Under the pieces are notes generated by a model that was given only the letters and a program-made list of their open reading frames with translations, was not told where the DNA came from and made no database searches. Positions 22,928-33,513 of a DNA stretch of 64,000 nucleotides are shown here, one piece after another (the stretch's first letter is position 1; the number at the start of each line of letters is the position of its first letter). The translations under genes and the position numbers were made by a program. This DNA is from Acanthamoeba sp. SK_2022b (lineage: Eukaryota; Discosea; Longamoebia; Acanthamoebidae), in NCBI GenBank assembly GCA_027943245.1, contig JANDJZ010000040.1, forward strand, positions 1 to 64,000. The letters run 5' to 3'.

Positions 22928-23381
22928 CGTATCACCCCCCTTTGAAGCCGAGACCGTGCGTCTGCGGCTGCTCGCCGCTGAGGCCACCAAGATGGTTGAC
23001 GAGTGCTATCGACAGCAGCCGGCGCACCCGCTCCATGTGCTGGAGGTGATGGGCCTGAGCGTGACCGCCTTCCGCCGCCTCATTGAAGAGTTGACGGGCA
23101 CTGTGCAGGCGGAGACACCCAAGGTCCTCGCCAAGGCCACGGGCAAGCCGCTGGAGCAGCTGGCCGACGAGAACCGCCAGCTCGCCACGCTGGCGCTCAA
23201 CATCGCCAACCACAACCCCAACAACACAGACCGCGCCACCATGGCGCGCCTGTGGAACATGCTCGAGCCGCTCGCCCTCAACCTTGCGCTGGCCAACAGC
23301 GCGCTCTACCGCGACCAAAGCGAGGGTTGCTGGGGAACGTCCTCGCACAGCCAGGCAGCGACCAAGCCCTCACTCTACTAG
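22928..23381 (+). CDS. Unrecognised helical protein exon
   Basis: An open frame follows a good acceptor (ctttcag, 22921-22927). It reads VSPPFEAETVRLRLLAAEA... with a regular helical pattern and high GC like real exons here, through MDxxxRQQPAHPLHVLEVMG-like and RLIEELTGTVQ stretches, to a stop at 23379-23381. If an upstream exon exists it would have to lie beyond the foldback element; I found none. ATG 22992 could be a start instead (MVDECYRQQPAHPL). The last 20 residues look intron-like, so a donor near 23325 is possible. No family recognised. Confidence 0.45.
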
Positions 23382-23557
23382 ACTCCGCTCACCACATAAA
23401 GGACCGGCTTTTTTTTCAAATCCTCAAGTTGAAGCTTGCTGATCCTCTCTTCAAGATCGTCCTGAGAGGCTGACGTTAGTTTGCGTTTCTTTTGAGGGCT
23501 GTCCATGGTGAGTGTGCATGTGTGTGTGTGTGTGTGTGTGCGTGCGTGTGTCTGTAG

Positions 23558-24112
23558 ATGTTACGAGTGAGAAGCTGGTGCCCATATGCTCCAATGGCCA
23601 TTGTATGCATTGGTCCTGCTTGGACGCCATGATCCGACACGCCTCCACGTCAGGGCGAACGCATCTGTCCGCTGTGCAGGGACGACTACCTGGAGAGAAT
23701 ATGCTCGATCTCCACTGTATTGCTATCACTGGTGCCTCCTGTGTTTGGAGTACATTCCAGACAAGGGGGCTCCAGCTGGTTCGATGACGCCACTGTAGGT
23801 GGCTCAACAGGTTACCATGACATGTCGTTGGATCTGTTTGACCTTGCCTTTGTAAGTGATGGAGGTGAGAACACTTGGATACCCATCGAGGCGCGCGTAT
23901 ATGATCTCAGCAACGACAAGTCTTTCACCAACATGATCGCTAACAACAACGGCGAGGGCAATTGTGGCGTGACACCACCGGTCGGCTTCATATACGGGAC
24001 GGATATGAATTCCGCAGGGGAGACCTTTGAAGCACACACCCTGGCCTTTCTTGAGACAGTCGCACCACCACCACCACTCACCAAACCGGAGCAAGAAAGT
24101 GCGAGTCACTAG
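23558..24112 (+). pseudogene. RING-like zinc-finger gene fragment with frame break
   Basis: After an acceptor at 23557 the frame reads VTSEKLVPICSNGHCMHWSCLDAM, followed one frame over by GERICPLCRDDY (about 23655-23690). Together they match the second half of a C3HC4 RING (C, NGH, H, C, then CPLC). The two halves are out of register with no visible intron in the 15-20 bases between. The second frame stays open to a stop at 24110-24112, through DMSLDLFDLAFVSDGGEN and a PPPPLTKPEQ tail. The first Cys pair of the RING was not placed with confidence. It is a broken gene or a sequence error. Confidence 0.45.
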
Positions 24113-24145
24113 TTCAGTGCATTTTGTATAATTTAGTCAAAACAA

Positions 24146-24631
24146 CTACAACAACAACGTCCTTGTCGTCATGAGCACCTGAAGGAGAAGCACGAGGAGA
24201 ACCAGAATCCTATCCTCATTGCTCCTTGGCTTGTGGTGTAGGTGGTGATGGATGAGTGTACCCAGTGTGCTCCAGAACTGAGTGGGATCTTGAAAGGGCA
24301 TGCCTTCCTGTAGGGTTATCAATGCACAGGCGTAGCCTTTGTTCTGAAGCTGTTTGCAGAGCTGAAGCATGTGTGTCATCTTACTGGCTCCCCATGGGCT
24401 GTGCAGCATGATGTAGCTGTGATGTGTCACGTTGTGTGGATTTGTGAGCAGCTGGAACAGGGGGCTGCTACTCTCCTTGGTGTCAATGAAGAAGTAGCTG
24501 GCTTCCTGCTTGGGGGGTGATGGCGCTGTTAACAGTCCATTGCCACTGGACATACATCTTGTGCACTCCAAGGTGCACCACCTGTCATGCATCATTCCAT
24601 CATCACCATCAGCAACAATGGACATACACAA
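24146..24631 (-). pseudogene. ORF with degenerate P-loop-like region
   Basis: One open minus-strand frame, 161 codons. The stretch SYIMLHSPWGASKMTHMLQL resembles a Walker A strand-loop-helix (hydrophobic strand, then G-x-G-K-T/S region) in which only W-G-A-S-K-M remains. LQNKGYACALITLQEG resembles the following strand of AAA-like ATPases. The DNA is CpG-poor and rich in TG/CA. It is probably a mutated remnant of a multicopy ATPase-like family; assignment is tentative. Confidence 0.3.
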
Positions 24632-25401
24632 GTTGAATGTTGTGTGGAGTTGTGTGTGGTGGCCTTCTTCTTCCCTTTGTTCTTGCTCCTCTGCTGCTGC
24701 AGAAGAAGTGTGTTAAGTCTGAATTCAGTAATTAAATTAATTGGGGCTGGGTCAGGGTATGTACTGACATGGTGGGTCTGGCCTAGGGCTGTTCATTTGG
24801 TTCAGGCCAAACCGGTTCAGGATCTGAAACTGGTTCTGAGGAATGCCAAAAATATCTTTTTTTAACTGCCAGCAACTGAACTCTGGCTTTTGTTGGCCCT
24901 GTGGGTGGCCACAGCAAATGCGGTTTCTGATCTGTGCTATACCATCACAAGCCAGTTTATCCAACTCAGCCCTTTTGTGCAAAAGGTGCCACTCTCAATC
25001 AAACATTTTTGTGCCAATTATTTCCTTCTACTGCCACATGTGTTGTGTTCAGGTCCTATGGGAAAATGCACTTAGGATGGCAATGTAGGTATGTGAGCAA
25101 CCCCACAGCAAGGATGCAGACAATGTACCAGATGCATTCATGACAGTGCAGCATTATGAGGTGAAGGAGCTACACCATCTGCATTGGATAGCCCCATTAC
25201 AATTACCTTAAGCTGATTGCACAAAAAATTCACACTTAAAAAGAGGGGCCTCAACTCACAACCAAAGCAAACTTGTACCGCTGAGCCGCCGTAGGCTGAA
25301 TATTAGGTTGGGGCTCACGCAACCCAATTTTGACGTCATTTTATTTCCTGAAACAAGCAAAACCGAACCCGGTTTAGCAAGAGAAAAGGCAAGCAAGGTC
25401 T
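24632..25401. other. CpG-depleted region without a recognisable gene
   Basis: From 24601 to 25260 I count two CG dinucleotides in 660 bases. Short ORFs only, none convincing. Confidence 0.6.
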
Positions 25402-26666
25402 CTAAGCATCACGGGAAGGGTGGGCAAAGCGTCGAAGATGATCAGGATTGCGCCTGTAACACTGCGCGCCGTACCGGCAGGCCGGTCGTTCGCCGTTCTC
25501 GTCATAGTCCGAGCCCTCGCTCACCTGCGATACCGCGTGGGTAAGCCATGTCCAGCAAACCAGGCTGCATGCAAGAAGCGTACGTGTTCCTCATCGTCGC
25601 TGTTGTCATCGGCGTTCTTCTTCCACTCGGCCGCATCGAAGCGATCCTGGTCCATGGGGTCTACCTCCTCTTCCTCCTCTTCCTCGCTGCCTCCATCCGC
25701 ATTCAAGACCCCCGCCTCCGCCACCAGTTCCAGATACTCACCCATCCGTTCCTTGGCCACCCGGGCTGCGTGCCTGCTGCCGGCCCTCCTCCGGGGGACG
25801 CCTCCACCAGTTCCGCCTCGTCGCGGTGCCGTCCCCCGACCCCTGCCTCGACTTGCCGACCCCCTATGCCCACCAGTCGATGACGTAGAGGACGAGGAAG
25901 ATGACGAGGTAGGGCGAAGCCGTTTTCTCTCGGGTTCGTTCTCCTCTTCCCCATCGCTTCCCCTGACCTTTTCTAGCTGAGTGGTCAGCTGGCCGACCTG
26001 GGCGGTCTCGACGTCGCGCTGCGCGGCGGCCATCAGCGCTCTCGCCTGTGCGATATCGGCCTCGGCCTCCTCCTTTTGTTCACGCTCCATTCGCTCTCTC
26101 TCCCTCTCTGCGAGCGTCTCGCACGAGGCGTCAAAGGGCAGCTTCCGCTTCTTGGAGGGATCTACCACTCTCTCCGTATGCACCACACGAGGTCCTGTCG
26201 TGTGCTCCGCGTTCGGAGCTGTGGTGTCTGCTCCCTCGCTGCCCGGCGGTGGCAAGCTGCCGCCGGCGCTGCGGCCGTCCTCAGAGAGTTCGAGCACGAG
26301 TGGATGGAGATCGGCGAGCATGGTGACCACGTCGCCCACCCGCAGGATGGCCTCCTCGCCACGCGACAATAGCTCCCCTTCACCAGCCTGGCCGGCCCTC
26401 CGTACATAAACGGGGTTCACTCCTTCACTGCCACCAAGGTTAACGAGTCAGACGGTGCCGTAGATGGCGAAACTGGGGTTATTATGATGGTGCTTGTAGG
26501 GGGAGGCGTACACGGTGACGGCAAGGGCGGGGCCACGCAGACTGATTTGTAGCTGTCGGCGGCTGATGCGCTTGTCTGTTACGCCCAGCACGCCCCGCCC
26601 GAGGTAGGTGACCTCGCCCTCCGTCAGTTCCACCGCCTCCCCACTTTCGCAGTGGCGCAGCCGCAT
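25402..26666 (-). CDS. APLF-like DNA-repair factor: FHA domain plus PBZ zinc finger
   Basis: Three exons. Exon 1 (ATG 26664-26666) and the start of exon 2 form a PNKP/APTX/APLF-type FHA domain: YLGRGVLGVTDKRISRRQLQI (cf. [21 protein letters not shown]), then after a phase-consistent intron EGVNPVYVRR, and VGDVVTMLADLHPLVLEL. The middle is low complexity (Arg/Gly, Glu and Ser runs, a long helical EREREREQKEEAEAD region). A donor after DDEEH joins GTG at 25512 to VSEGSDYDENGERPACRYGAQCYRRNPDH..RFAHP. This last part is a PBZ poly(ADP-ribose)-binding finger (C-x5-C-x6-H-x4/5-H). Stop at 25402-25404. FHA would bind phosphorylated XRCC1/XRCC4-like partners and PBZ poly(ADP-ribose), so a role in strand-break repair is inferred. 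Confidence 0.82.
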
Positions 26667-26911
26667 CACTGTGGCTAGTAGTTGAAGTTGCTCGGTCGGT
26701 TGTTGACCAGTTGGCGCTAACGGCTCCTACAATAATCGTTTTTCTTTTTTAATATATATTATTTTTTCTTAATAAGAACAAACAAAACTTGGGTGTTGCC
26801 CTTTCTTGCAGCACTTGAAGAAAGGCAGCACGAGGAGAGCTCAAAGGGGTTGTGTGGGGAACGCCAGATTCTGGGCGGCGGCGCTGGTGCCACGGCCATA
26901 TGGTGTTGTCC

Positions 26912-28474
26912 TCACACCTCCGAACCACCTTCTGGACGAAAAAGCCGAGAGGTAAGCCATCAGCAGCCATAGGCACAACCCACCAGAGGCCGACTGATTC
27001 GGACCCTACCTTTGGAGCGACCCTTGCGTTTGACGGAGCTATTAGCACCAGACCGAAAGGTGAGGCAGTCGCGAAGCACTTGCATCGTGCGGCTGCTGTT
27101 CTTGTACGATTCCTCGTCCAGCGTGTCCAGCTCGGCTATCGCGTCGTCGAAAGCTTCCTTGGCCAGTGCGCACGCTCTGTCGTCATCGTTGTTGTTTGTT
27201 GTGCATTCACAAACAGATCAGCGCGTGCGCGTGCACAGCAGTGCGAGCCAACGAGGCGTACTTTTCGGGCTGCTTGAGTATTTCGTACTGAAAGACAGAG
27301 AAGTTGAGGGCGAGGCTGAGGCGGATGGGGTGGGCTGGCGGCAGCTCCAAGATCGAGATGTCCGAGGCCTGGGTGAAGTACTTGAGCGCGTTCTGAGCCG
27401 CGGCCTTGCGCTCGCCTTCGGGACCAAACTCGGCCAGGTACCGGTAGTAGTCGCCCTTCCTGTGCGCGCCGAGAGGTCAATCAGAAGACTTCAACCAGCG
27501 GGGGCAAGGAAGGACAGATCAAGAAAAATGAACGGGCACGAGAAGAGGAGGAGTACATCTTGAAGAAAAAGACTCGAGCCTCGGCAGAGACGGTGTGGGG
27601 GATCACGTAGGCGTCGAGCACCGCCAGCAGGTCGCGACAGACGAGACATATTTCCGACTCGAGGGCGTTGCGGTACTTGGCGATGTGGCCCACGAAAGAG
27701 TCGCTGCGCTGGATGCTGCGCTTCTCCTTCTCCTCGCAGGTCACGATCATTTGCCATGACTCGCGCTTGTTCGCTATCTGGTGTTTATAGGCTCGTGACA
27801 GAAGGTTGCGCTCCTCGACCGTCAGCTCTACGCCCAGCATCGCCACGTTCTTGATAGCCGTCACCATCTCTGTGGCAAAACAGCAGCGCAGCAGACCCAG
27901 AAAAGCACATCAGTGGTCCACCATGAGTTGACTAGGTGTGCAGAGCAAGTTTATTGGTGGTTTGTGTGTTTGGGGAGGGGGAGGGGGTAATACCTGAGTA
28001 TCGCTTGGCCTGCTCAGCAATCTGAGCAAAGAACACCTCCTGGTGCCGTCGAATGTGTACAATAAGGCGAGGATCGGTGGCGATTACGTTCCAAGTTTTA
28101 CAAACGAGGCGAAGCCTTTGCCAGTCGTCCCACCATCGCTGGTTGGCGTTCCTTTTGGGGCCTCGCTTCTTGCTCTTTTGCCTCTGCCCACCTCCCTCTC
28201 CTCGTGATGGCCATGAACTCGATCTCGATTTGCAATGCAGAGGGGGTAGCAGATGAAGAGAGGGCAAGAAACTTCGTCGTGGCGAGACCAGCGCAGCAGT
28301 TGAAGAAGTGGAGGGAAACACCACAGCTGGTGCAGAGGAGAAAGAAGGCGATAGAGAGATGGGAATGAAGTGTGGACCATGGCCACCATTTGTTGAGAAT
28401 TTAAGGAAGGGATTAACTTCGGGTATGAGGAATTTCATGATGTGCGCTATGAGCTCTGTTGGCAGCTGTTCCAT
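26912..28474 (-). CDS. F-box / 14-3-3 fusion protein
   Basis: Exon 1 (28474-27994) starts [18 protein letters not shown], an F-box N-terminus. After an in-frame Ser/Pro/Lys-rich insert of about 90 residues it returns to F-box consensus, [20 protein letters not shown], and runs directly into 14-3-3 helix 1, [13 protein letters not shown]. The exon ends in phase 1, and the acceptor at 27870 gives [10 protein letters not shown], so the junction reads RYSEMV as in 14-3-3 proteins. The rest of the fold follows: [69 protein letters not shown]. Groove residues equivalent to K49, R56, R127, Y128 and N173 are present. Near the C-terminus the usual N-L-T-x-W is C-L-T-F-R, followed by a basic KRKGRSK tail; the proposed stop is 26912-26914. 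No Met lies between F-box and 14-3-3. About 400 residues. Confidence 0.85.
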
Positions 28475-28702
28475 TATCGAGGAGGGGACCACCGTTGGCC
28501 CCTCGCTTCGTTCTACTTGGTTTATTGTTCTCTCTTATGCTGATTCGCCTGTCTCTCTCGTGTTGTTGCCTCCTCCGTTGTCGTACTTGTGTTTTCTTCT
28601 TGGCCGTTGAGGTGATGCAGCGCGCCCCCTTAACAACAAGAGAATAACAGGAAAAATAAAGGAAAAGGTGAGAGCGGAAGCTCGATTACGAGGTCGAGAG
28701 CC

Positions 28703-30261
28703 ATGATTGGGACTGCATCGACGTCCACTTCGATCGCCGCGCCGGGGAACTATGTGGAACACACACGAGCATGCTTTGCCAAAGCCACAACTAGAGAGCT
28801 AGTTGGCCATCAAAAGGAGGTGCCATTCGCAGCGACCTCGTCATAAATTTCACTTTTAATTTAGGATTTGCTTCCTCAAAGGTGCACTCTGTGGCGTGGA
28901 ACTGCACGGGAAGGAAACTGGCCTCTGGTTCGGTCGATCAGACTGCGCGCGTGTGGACTATGGCCAGCCCTGTGCGCACCTCCCTCTCCTTGCTTGCACA
29001 CGAGCCACAATGTCCCCCGTGGGGGGTGCTTCACGCAAATTTCTCACCCTGGGCCTTGGGCAGGGAGGTGAGCACATGGTGCTGAAGGGGCACACCAACA
29101 GTGTGCATCAGCTGTGCTGGGATCCTACGCACCCCGAATATCTGGCCACAGCGTCAGCCGACAGGACCGTCCGCATATGGGACACGCGGAGTAAGTCTCT
29201 TCTTGCACCGCTCACTGCAAGGCCGGTTTGCTCACTTGCGCCCTCTCTTCTGCGTGAAAATGTTACAGGCGCCAAGTCAACTCACACACTCAAAACCAGC
29301 GGCGCAAACATCAACATCGCGTGGAGTCCCGATGGCGGACACATTGCCGTGGGCAATAAGGTGTGCCTCCTATCGGCTTAAGACACGCCATTACCGCAGC
29401 TTACTGAGCGATTTCGTTGGTGAACGCTTGGCCGAACAGCTCGACCACTTGACGATCATCGACACGCGCAAGTTCGAGACCATAAAGATCCTCAAGTTTG
29501 GCTTCGAGGTGCCGCCCCCGCTGGCAGCGATCCGATCCTGTGCGCGTGTGGCGAAGCTGATCTTCGTCACGAACGATGTGTACAGGTGAACGAAATAGCA
29601 TGGAGCAAGGACCTCAACTTCCTGTTCCTCACCACAGGGCGTGGAGGAGTGGAGGTTATGAGTTGGCCCTCGTTGGAAAGAACCTGCACGCTGCACGCTC
29701 ACACGGCCAACTGCTACTGCGTGAAATTCTCGCCATCGGGAGAGTGCGTCGCTTCCGCCGCGTTTCTGTGTTTTGTGTGGTCACCCTTGCCAACTGCGCT
29801 CCTTGTTAGGTACTTTGCGGTGGGCAGCGCCGATGCGCTGGTGAGCCTGTGGGACGTGGAGGACCTCGCCTGCTTGCGAACCTTTGGCCGCCTTCAGTTT
29901 CCTATTCGCACGGTCAGCTTTACGCATGATAGTAAGATGATTGCTTCTGCCTCTGAAGATCTGTGCATCGACGTGGTACGCCATTACTCTAGCCTAATGT
30001 CGATTATTGACCTTGCTCCTCGTCCCCATTGAGACGCGTCAGGACTGGCTGGCCATACTGGCAATAGCTCACTTTGACTACCACCATCTACAGGCGCTAG
30101 TGGAGACGGGCGAGCTGGTGTCACAGATCAAGTGCAATGCGGCCATCAACACGATGGCCTGGCATCCTCAGAACCACTGGCTGGCCTTTGCTGAAGCTGA
30201 GAAGGACAAGTATGCCAAGGACTCCGGCAACATCACCCTCTATCAGCTCCCCTCTCAGTGA
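28703..30261 (+). CDS. THOC3: THO complex subunit 3 (THOC3/TEX1), WD40 protein
   Basis: WD40 beta-propeller of the THO/TREX mRNA-export complex. ATG 28703 (MIGTASTSTS). Exons encode successive blades: VHSVAWNCTGRKLASGSVDQTARVW, LKGHTNSVHQLCWDP...ATASADRTVRIWD, INIAWSPDGGHIAVGNK, FEVNEIAWSKDLNFLFLTTG, AHTANCYCVKFSPSGE, YFAVGSADALVSLWDVEDL, PIRTVSFTHDSKMIASASED and INTMAWHPQNHWLAFA. These track human THOC3 along the whole length. Stop at 30259-30261. Introns fall between blades. It is divergently transcribed from the F-box/14-3-3 gene across 228 bases. THOC1 is also in this window, on the same strand. Confidence 0.93.
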
Positions 30262-30909
30262 TCTTTGGAGTGAGTTATATAGGCAGTAAAGAGCGTCACC
30301 ACGGTGTCACCTGCTCTATTAATAACTTCCCTTTCTGTGCAGTAGTGATGTGTGCAGCACTCACTCAATCGCTTGACACATATGTATATGTATGCAAAAC
30401 AACCCACAGTGCCTAGCTCCTATTACAGACACTGTGGCCAGATGGCATGAATGTAGAATTGGTGGTTGGTTACAGTGGGCGCCCAGGTGGCAGCCACAGC
30501 AGCTGCAATGTGGATGACACCACTTTTGACAATGTACACTGGTAGAAGATCTCCATATTCACCTTTCATGGGCCCAGGTGATTCCCTTCATGGGCCATGC
30601 AGCCGAAGGCATTTTGTACACAGGCCCTTCCTCGTCTTGAACTGATTGGACTGGACTGTTTGAACTTTTGTGTGATGGCAGCTCCTATGCCACATAGTTG
30701 CATTAGAGGGGAGGGACCTGGAAGGATCGATCATGCCAATTATGATAGCTTTTCCATTAAGCATGGGTGACCTTCCAGCCGCTGCTGGCGATAAAAGGGA
30801 AAAGTTTGCATGGAAATAGCTGCGCCACGTCAGGCACGCCTGTCAAGTTCTGCTGCTGCCAAACCTTGGCCGCATTCGGCATAAACACGCCCATACGCAA
30901 GAAGCATCG
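30262..30909. other. Intergenic region, CpG-poor
   Basis: No gene recognised. TG/CA-rich with few CG dinucleotides. The ORF on the minus strand at 30757-30969 has no family. Confidence 0.6.
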
Positions 30910-32404
30910 ATGTCGCTTACCATCCATTATGAGGGGAGGCGCGAGGTTGTAAAGCCGACTCCCACACAATCGCTATCAGTCATCCTGCAGCGCGCCTGCG
31001 AGAAATTCAAGATCGCACCTTCCAACTATGTCTTATGGTGCGCTTGTGGCCTTGCGTTCTCCACTGTTATGCCATCAATTTACATTTGTTTTGCTGTTTC
31101 TTCATGCAAGTGATGCCAAGGGGAAAGAGATAGATCTTTCGCTGTCCTACCGCTTGTCAGGGCTTGCATCGGGTGCCAAACTAGAAATCAAGCGGAGGGC
31201 CGCTAAGACAACACGTGCGTTCACGAACCCATCCCAGGTCATACGTTAAATCTCAACGCGGCGAGCGCGGCGCGTGGTGCCACCCGACAGGGGCCAGCGT
31301 GATGTTGGGGCTGCAGCTGCCAGAGGGCGGGCGCGTGCAGGCCGCCTTTCCGGCCAACACGAGGCTATGGGACGTGCTCCTCCGCTTTGAGCAGCAGAGC
31401 GAAGGCAAGCTCAACCTCACGAAGCGCGTGACTACCCCTGGCACCGGCGAGAAGCGGAAGGCCGACGAACCCACAGAGGGCCACTACATGCTGCCCGCCC
31501 TCACTTACCTGCAACGCGAGGTGAGCAGCTTCATCGACACACACCCTCCCCAACAAAACCAACGTCTCTGGGTGGCGTGACTCACAAGCCTTTGTGGCTG
31601 GTGTAGGTGGCCACGGTGCAGGATCTGTACAGGAACACGCTACAAGACATCGGCCTGGACGGCAACGGCCTGCTGCGCCTCAACTTTCGGCCCACAGAGG
31701 TTACCCTGGAGACCGTGCAGGCCGAGCTGGAGGCCATTCGGGCCAGCGAGGTCCAGCGGCAGGAGGAGCACAAGAAGGCCGAGGAGGAGAAGGCCAAGCG
31801 CCGTGCGGCCGAGGAGGCGAATATGAAGCGTCTCCGCGAAGAGTCAGAGAAGATGCGCGATTCCGAGAGGGAGGAGCTTCTGCGTCGGGTCAAGGAGGAG
31901 GCCGACGCCGAGGAGGAGCAACGACGCAAGCAGGAGATCGAGCGTCTGGTGGCGCAGAAGGAGATGGAGATGGAGGAGACCTTCAGGGAGATGGAGCGTG
32001 CCGCCCTGGAACAGACTCAGATCGAGCACATGCGCGCCGCCATGAGGTTCGATCTTTTCCCCATTCGGCTGTCGGTTCGTTCTTACTCGTCTGAGCATCG
32101 TCGCCTTACCTATTGGCGTGTTGCAGAGCTCACTTTGGACAGTCGGCCGGCAGTAGCAGCAGCGCTTCAACATCGACTTCGACTTCCACGACAACTGCTA
32201 CCACCGAGCCAAAGGATAGGGCGAGCGACGATCGGATGGAGGTAGAGGTAAAGCCCTCCAGGCCCACACCTGCTAAGAAGGCGGCGACCAAGCTGGAGAT
32301 CCCCGACAGAGAGCTGCGAGTGCTTCCGCCCACAGACCGACCGTTCAACCCCAAAGAATGTATATTCTGCAGCTGCTGCTTCCTTGACGCGCTATGGCCT
32401 CGCT

Positions 32405-32473
<69 letters not shown>

Positions 32474-33452
32474 CCGACAGTCGAAGTGCCGGAGAGCTTC
32501 TACGAGGCCACCACGGACGATTACAGGGTGGCTCTGCAGGCGATCAAGGCCAGCCGCGTGCGCATGGAGGAGGAGTCGCAGATGCGAACCAAGGAGATGA
32601 AGGAGAAGGACCGCCTACGACGGATCCCCAAATACCGCAAGGTAATCCACCACCGCCTTCCCACCCCACCCCACCGGGGCACGATCGCGTCGTTGTCGCC
32701 GTTTGGCTTGCTCACAAGTCTCACGCCTCGTTCTGGGCACAGACCCTGATCAAGGTCCGCTTCCCCAACCGGGTGGAGGTGCAGGCCACCTTTCACCCGC
32801 TCGAAAAGGCCCAAGCGGTGTTTGATGTCATCAAGGACTCCCTCGCGCACCCCGACCGCCCCTTTTACCTCTGTACCTTTCCCATTCTCGCCACTCGCCT
32901 CAGCCCGACTAACGGCATGGTGATCACGTTCTCGCTCTCTCTCTCTCTCTCTCTCGTTTTTACGATTCGCAGTCACCACTCCTCCCAAGGAGCGCGTCGA
33001 TCTTACCAAGTCTCTGCTCTCGCTGGTGATGGTGCCTGCCGCCATCATCTACTTTAGCTGGGAGGACAACAGTGCGTCGGCCCCTTCTCCCTCCTCATTC
33101 TTGCGCCCCTCGTCTCCCTCTTCTTCTTCTATTTCTCACGCGTCGCCTCTTTGTCGCCGTGGTTGGCGAAGGCGGACCGGCGGTGGAGTACCTCAAGGAG
33201 GAGCTGGTGCGAGACATCGCCGACCAAATACCGGCGCCCGTAAGCTTCCCGCAGTCTCAGCCCACGCCCGCCAGCGCGGGCGGCGCCCTCGCCGCGCTCG
33301 GCCACGTGTTGGGCTTCTCTTCGACTTCCTCCTCTGCCTCATCCTCCTCCACGTCGCAGCCCGAGCAACCGCCGGCCAGACAGCCACCGCGCGGGGGCGC
33401 GAGGGACTACTCCAACGTCGTCCCCAAGTGGTTCGCCGCAGGCAGGAAGTGA
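30910..33452 (+). CDS. ASPSCR1: TUG/ASPSCR1-like UBX-domain protein
   Basis: UBX adaptor for the AAA ATPase p97/VCP (TUG in animals, PUX1 in plants, Ubx4 in yeast). Exon 1 (ATG 30910, MSLTIHYEGRREVVK) begins a TUG ubiquitin-like fold, followed by a second block (VMLGLQLPEGGRVQAAFPANTRLWDVLLRFEQ) as in human TUG. Then a long charged helix from about 31700 (AEEEKAKRRAAEE...), a Ser/Thr-rich linker, RELRVLPPTDRPFNP as in TUG, and the C-terminal UBX-like domain: TLIKVRFPNRVEVQATFHP near 32740, LSLVMVPAAIIYFSWED and a tail with PKWFAAGRK (stop 33450-33452). The loop equivalent to the FPR of p97-binding UBX domains was not located. Confidence 0.85.
32406..32471. repeat. (CA)n microsatellite in an ASPSCR1 intron
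   Basis: Uninterrupted CA run of about 66 bases between two exons. Confidence 0.95.
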
Positions 33453-33513
33453 GAGTCGAGATAAAGAAAACAAATCTACAAAGAAATAAAAAAGTAATAA
33501 ATAGCGTAACAAG

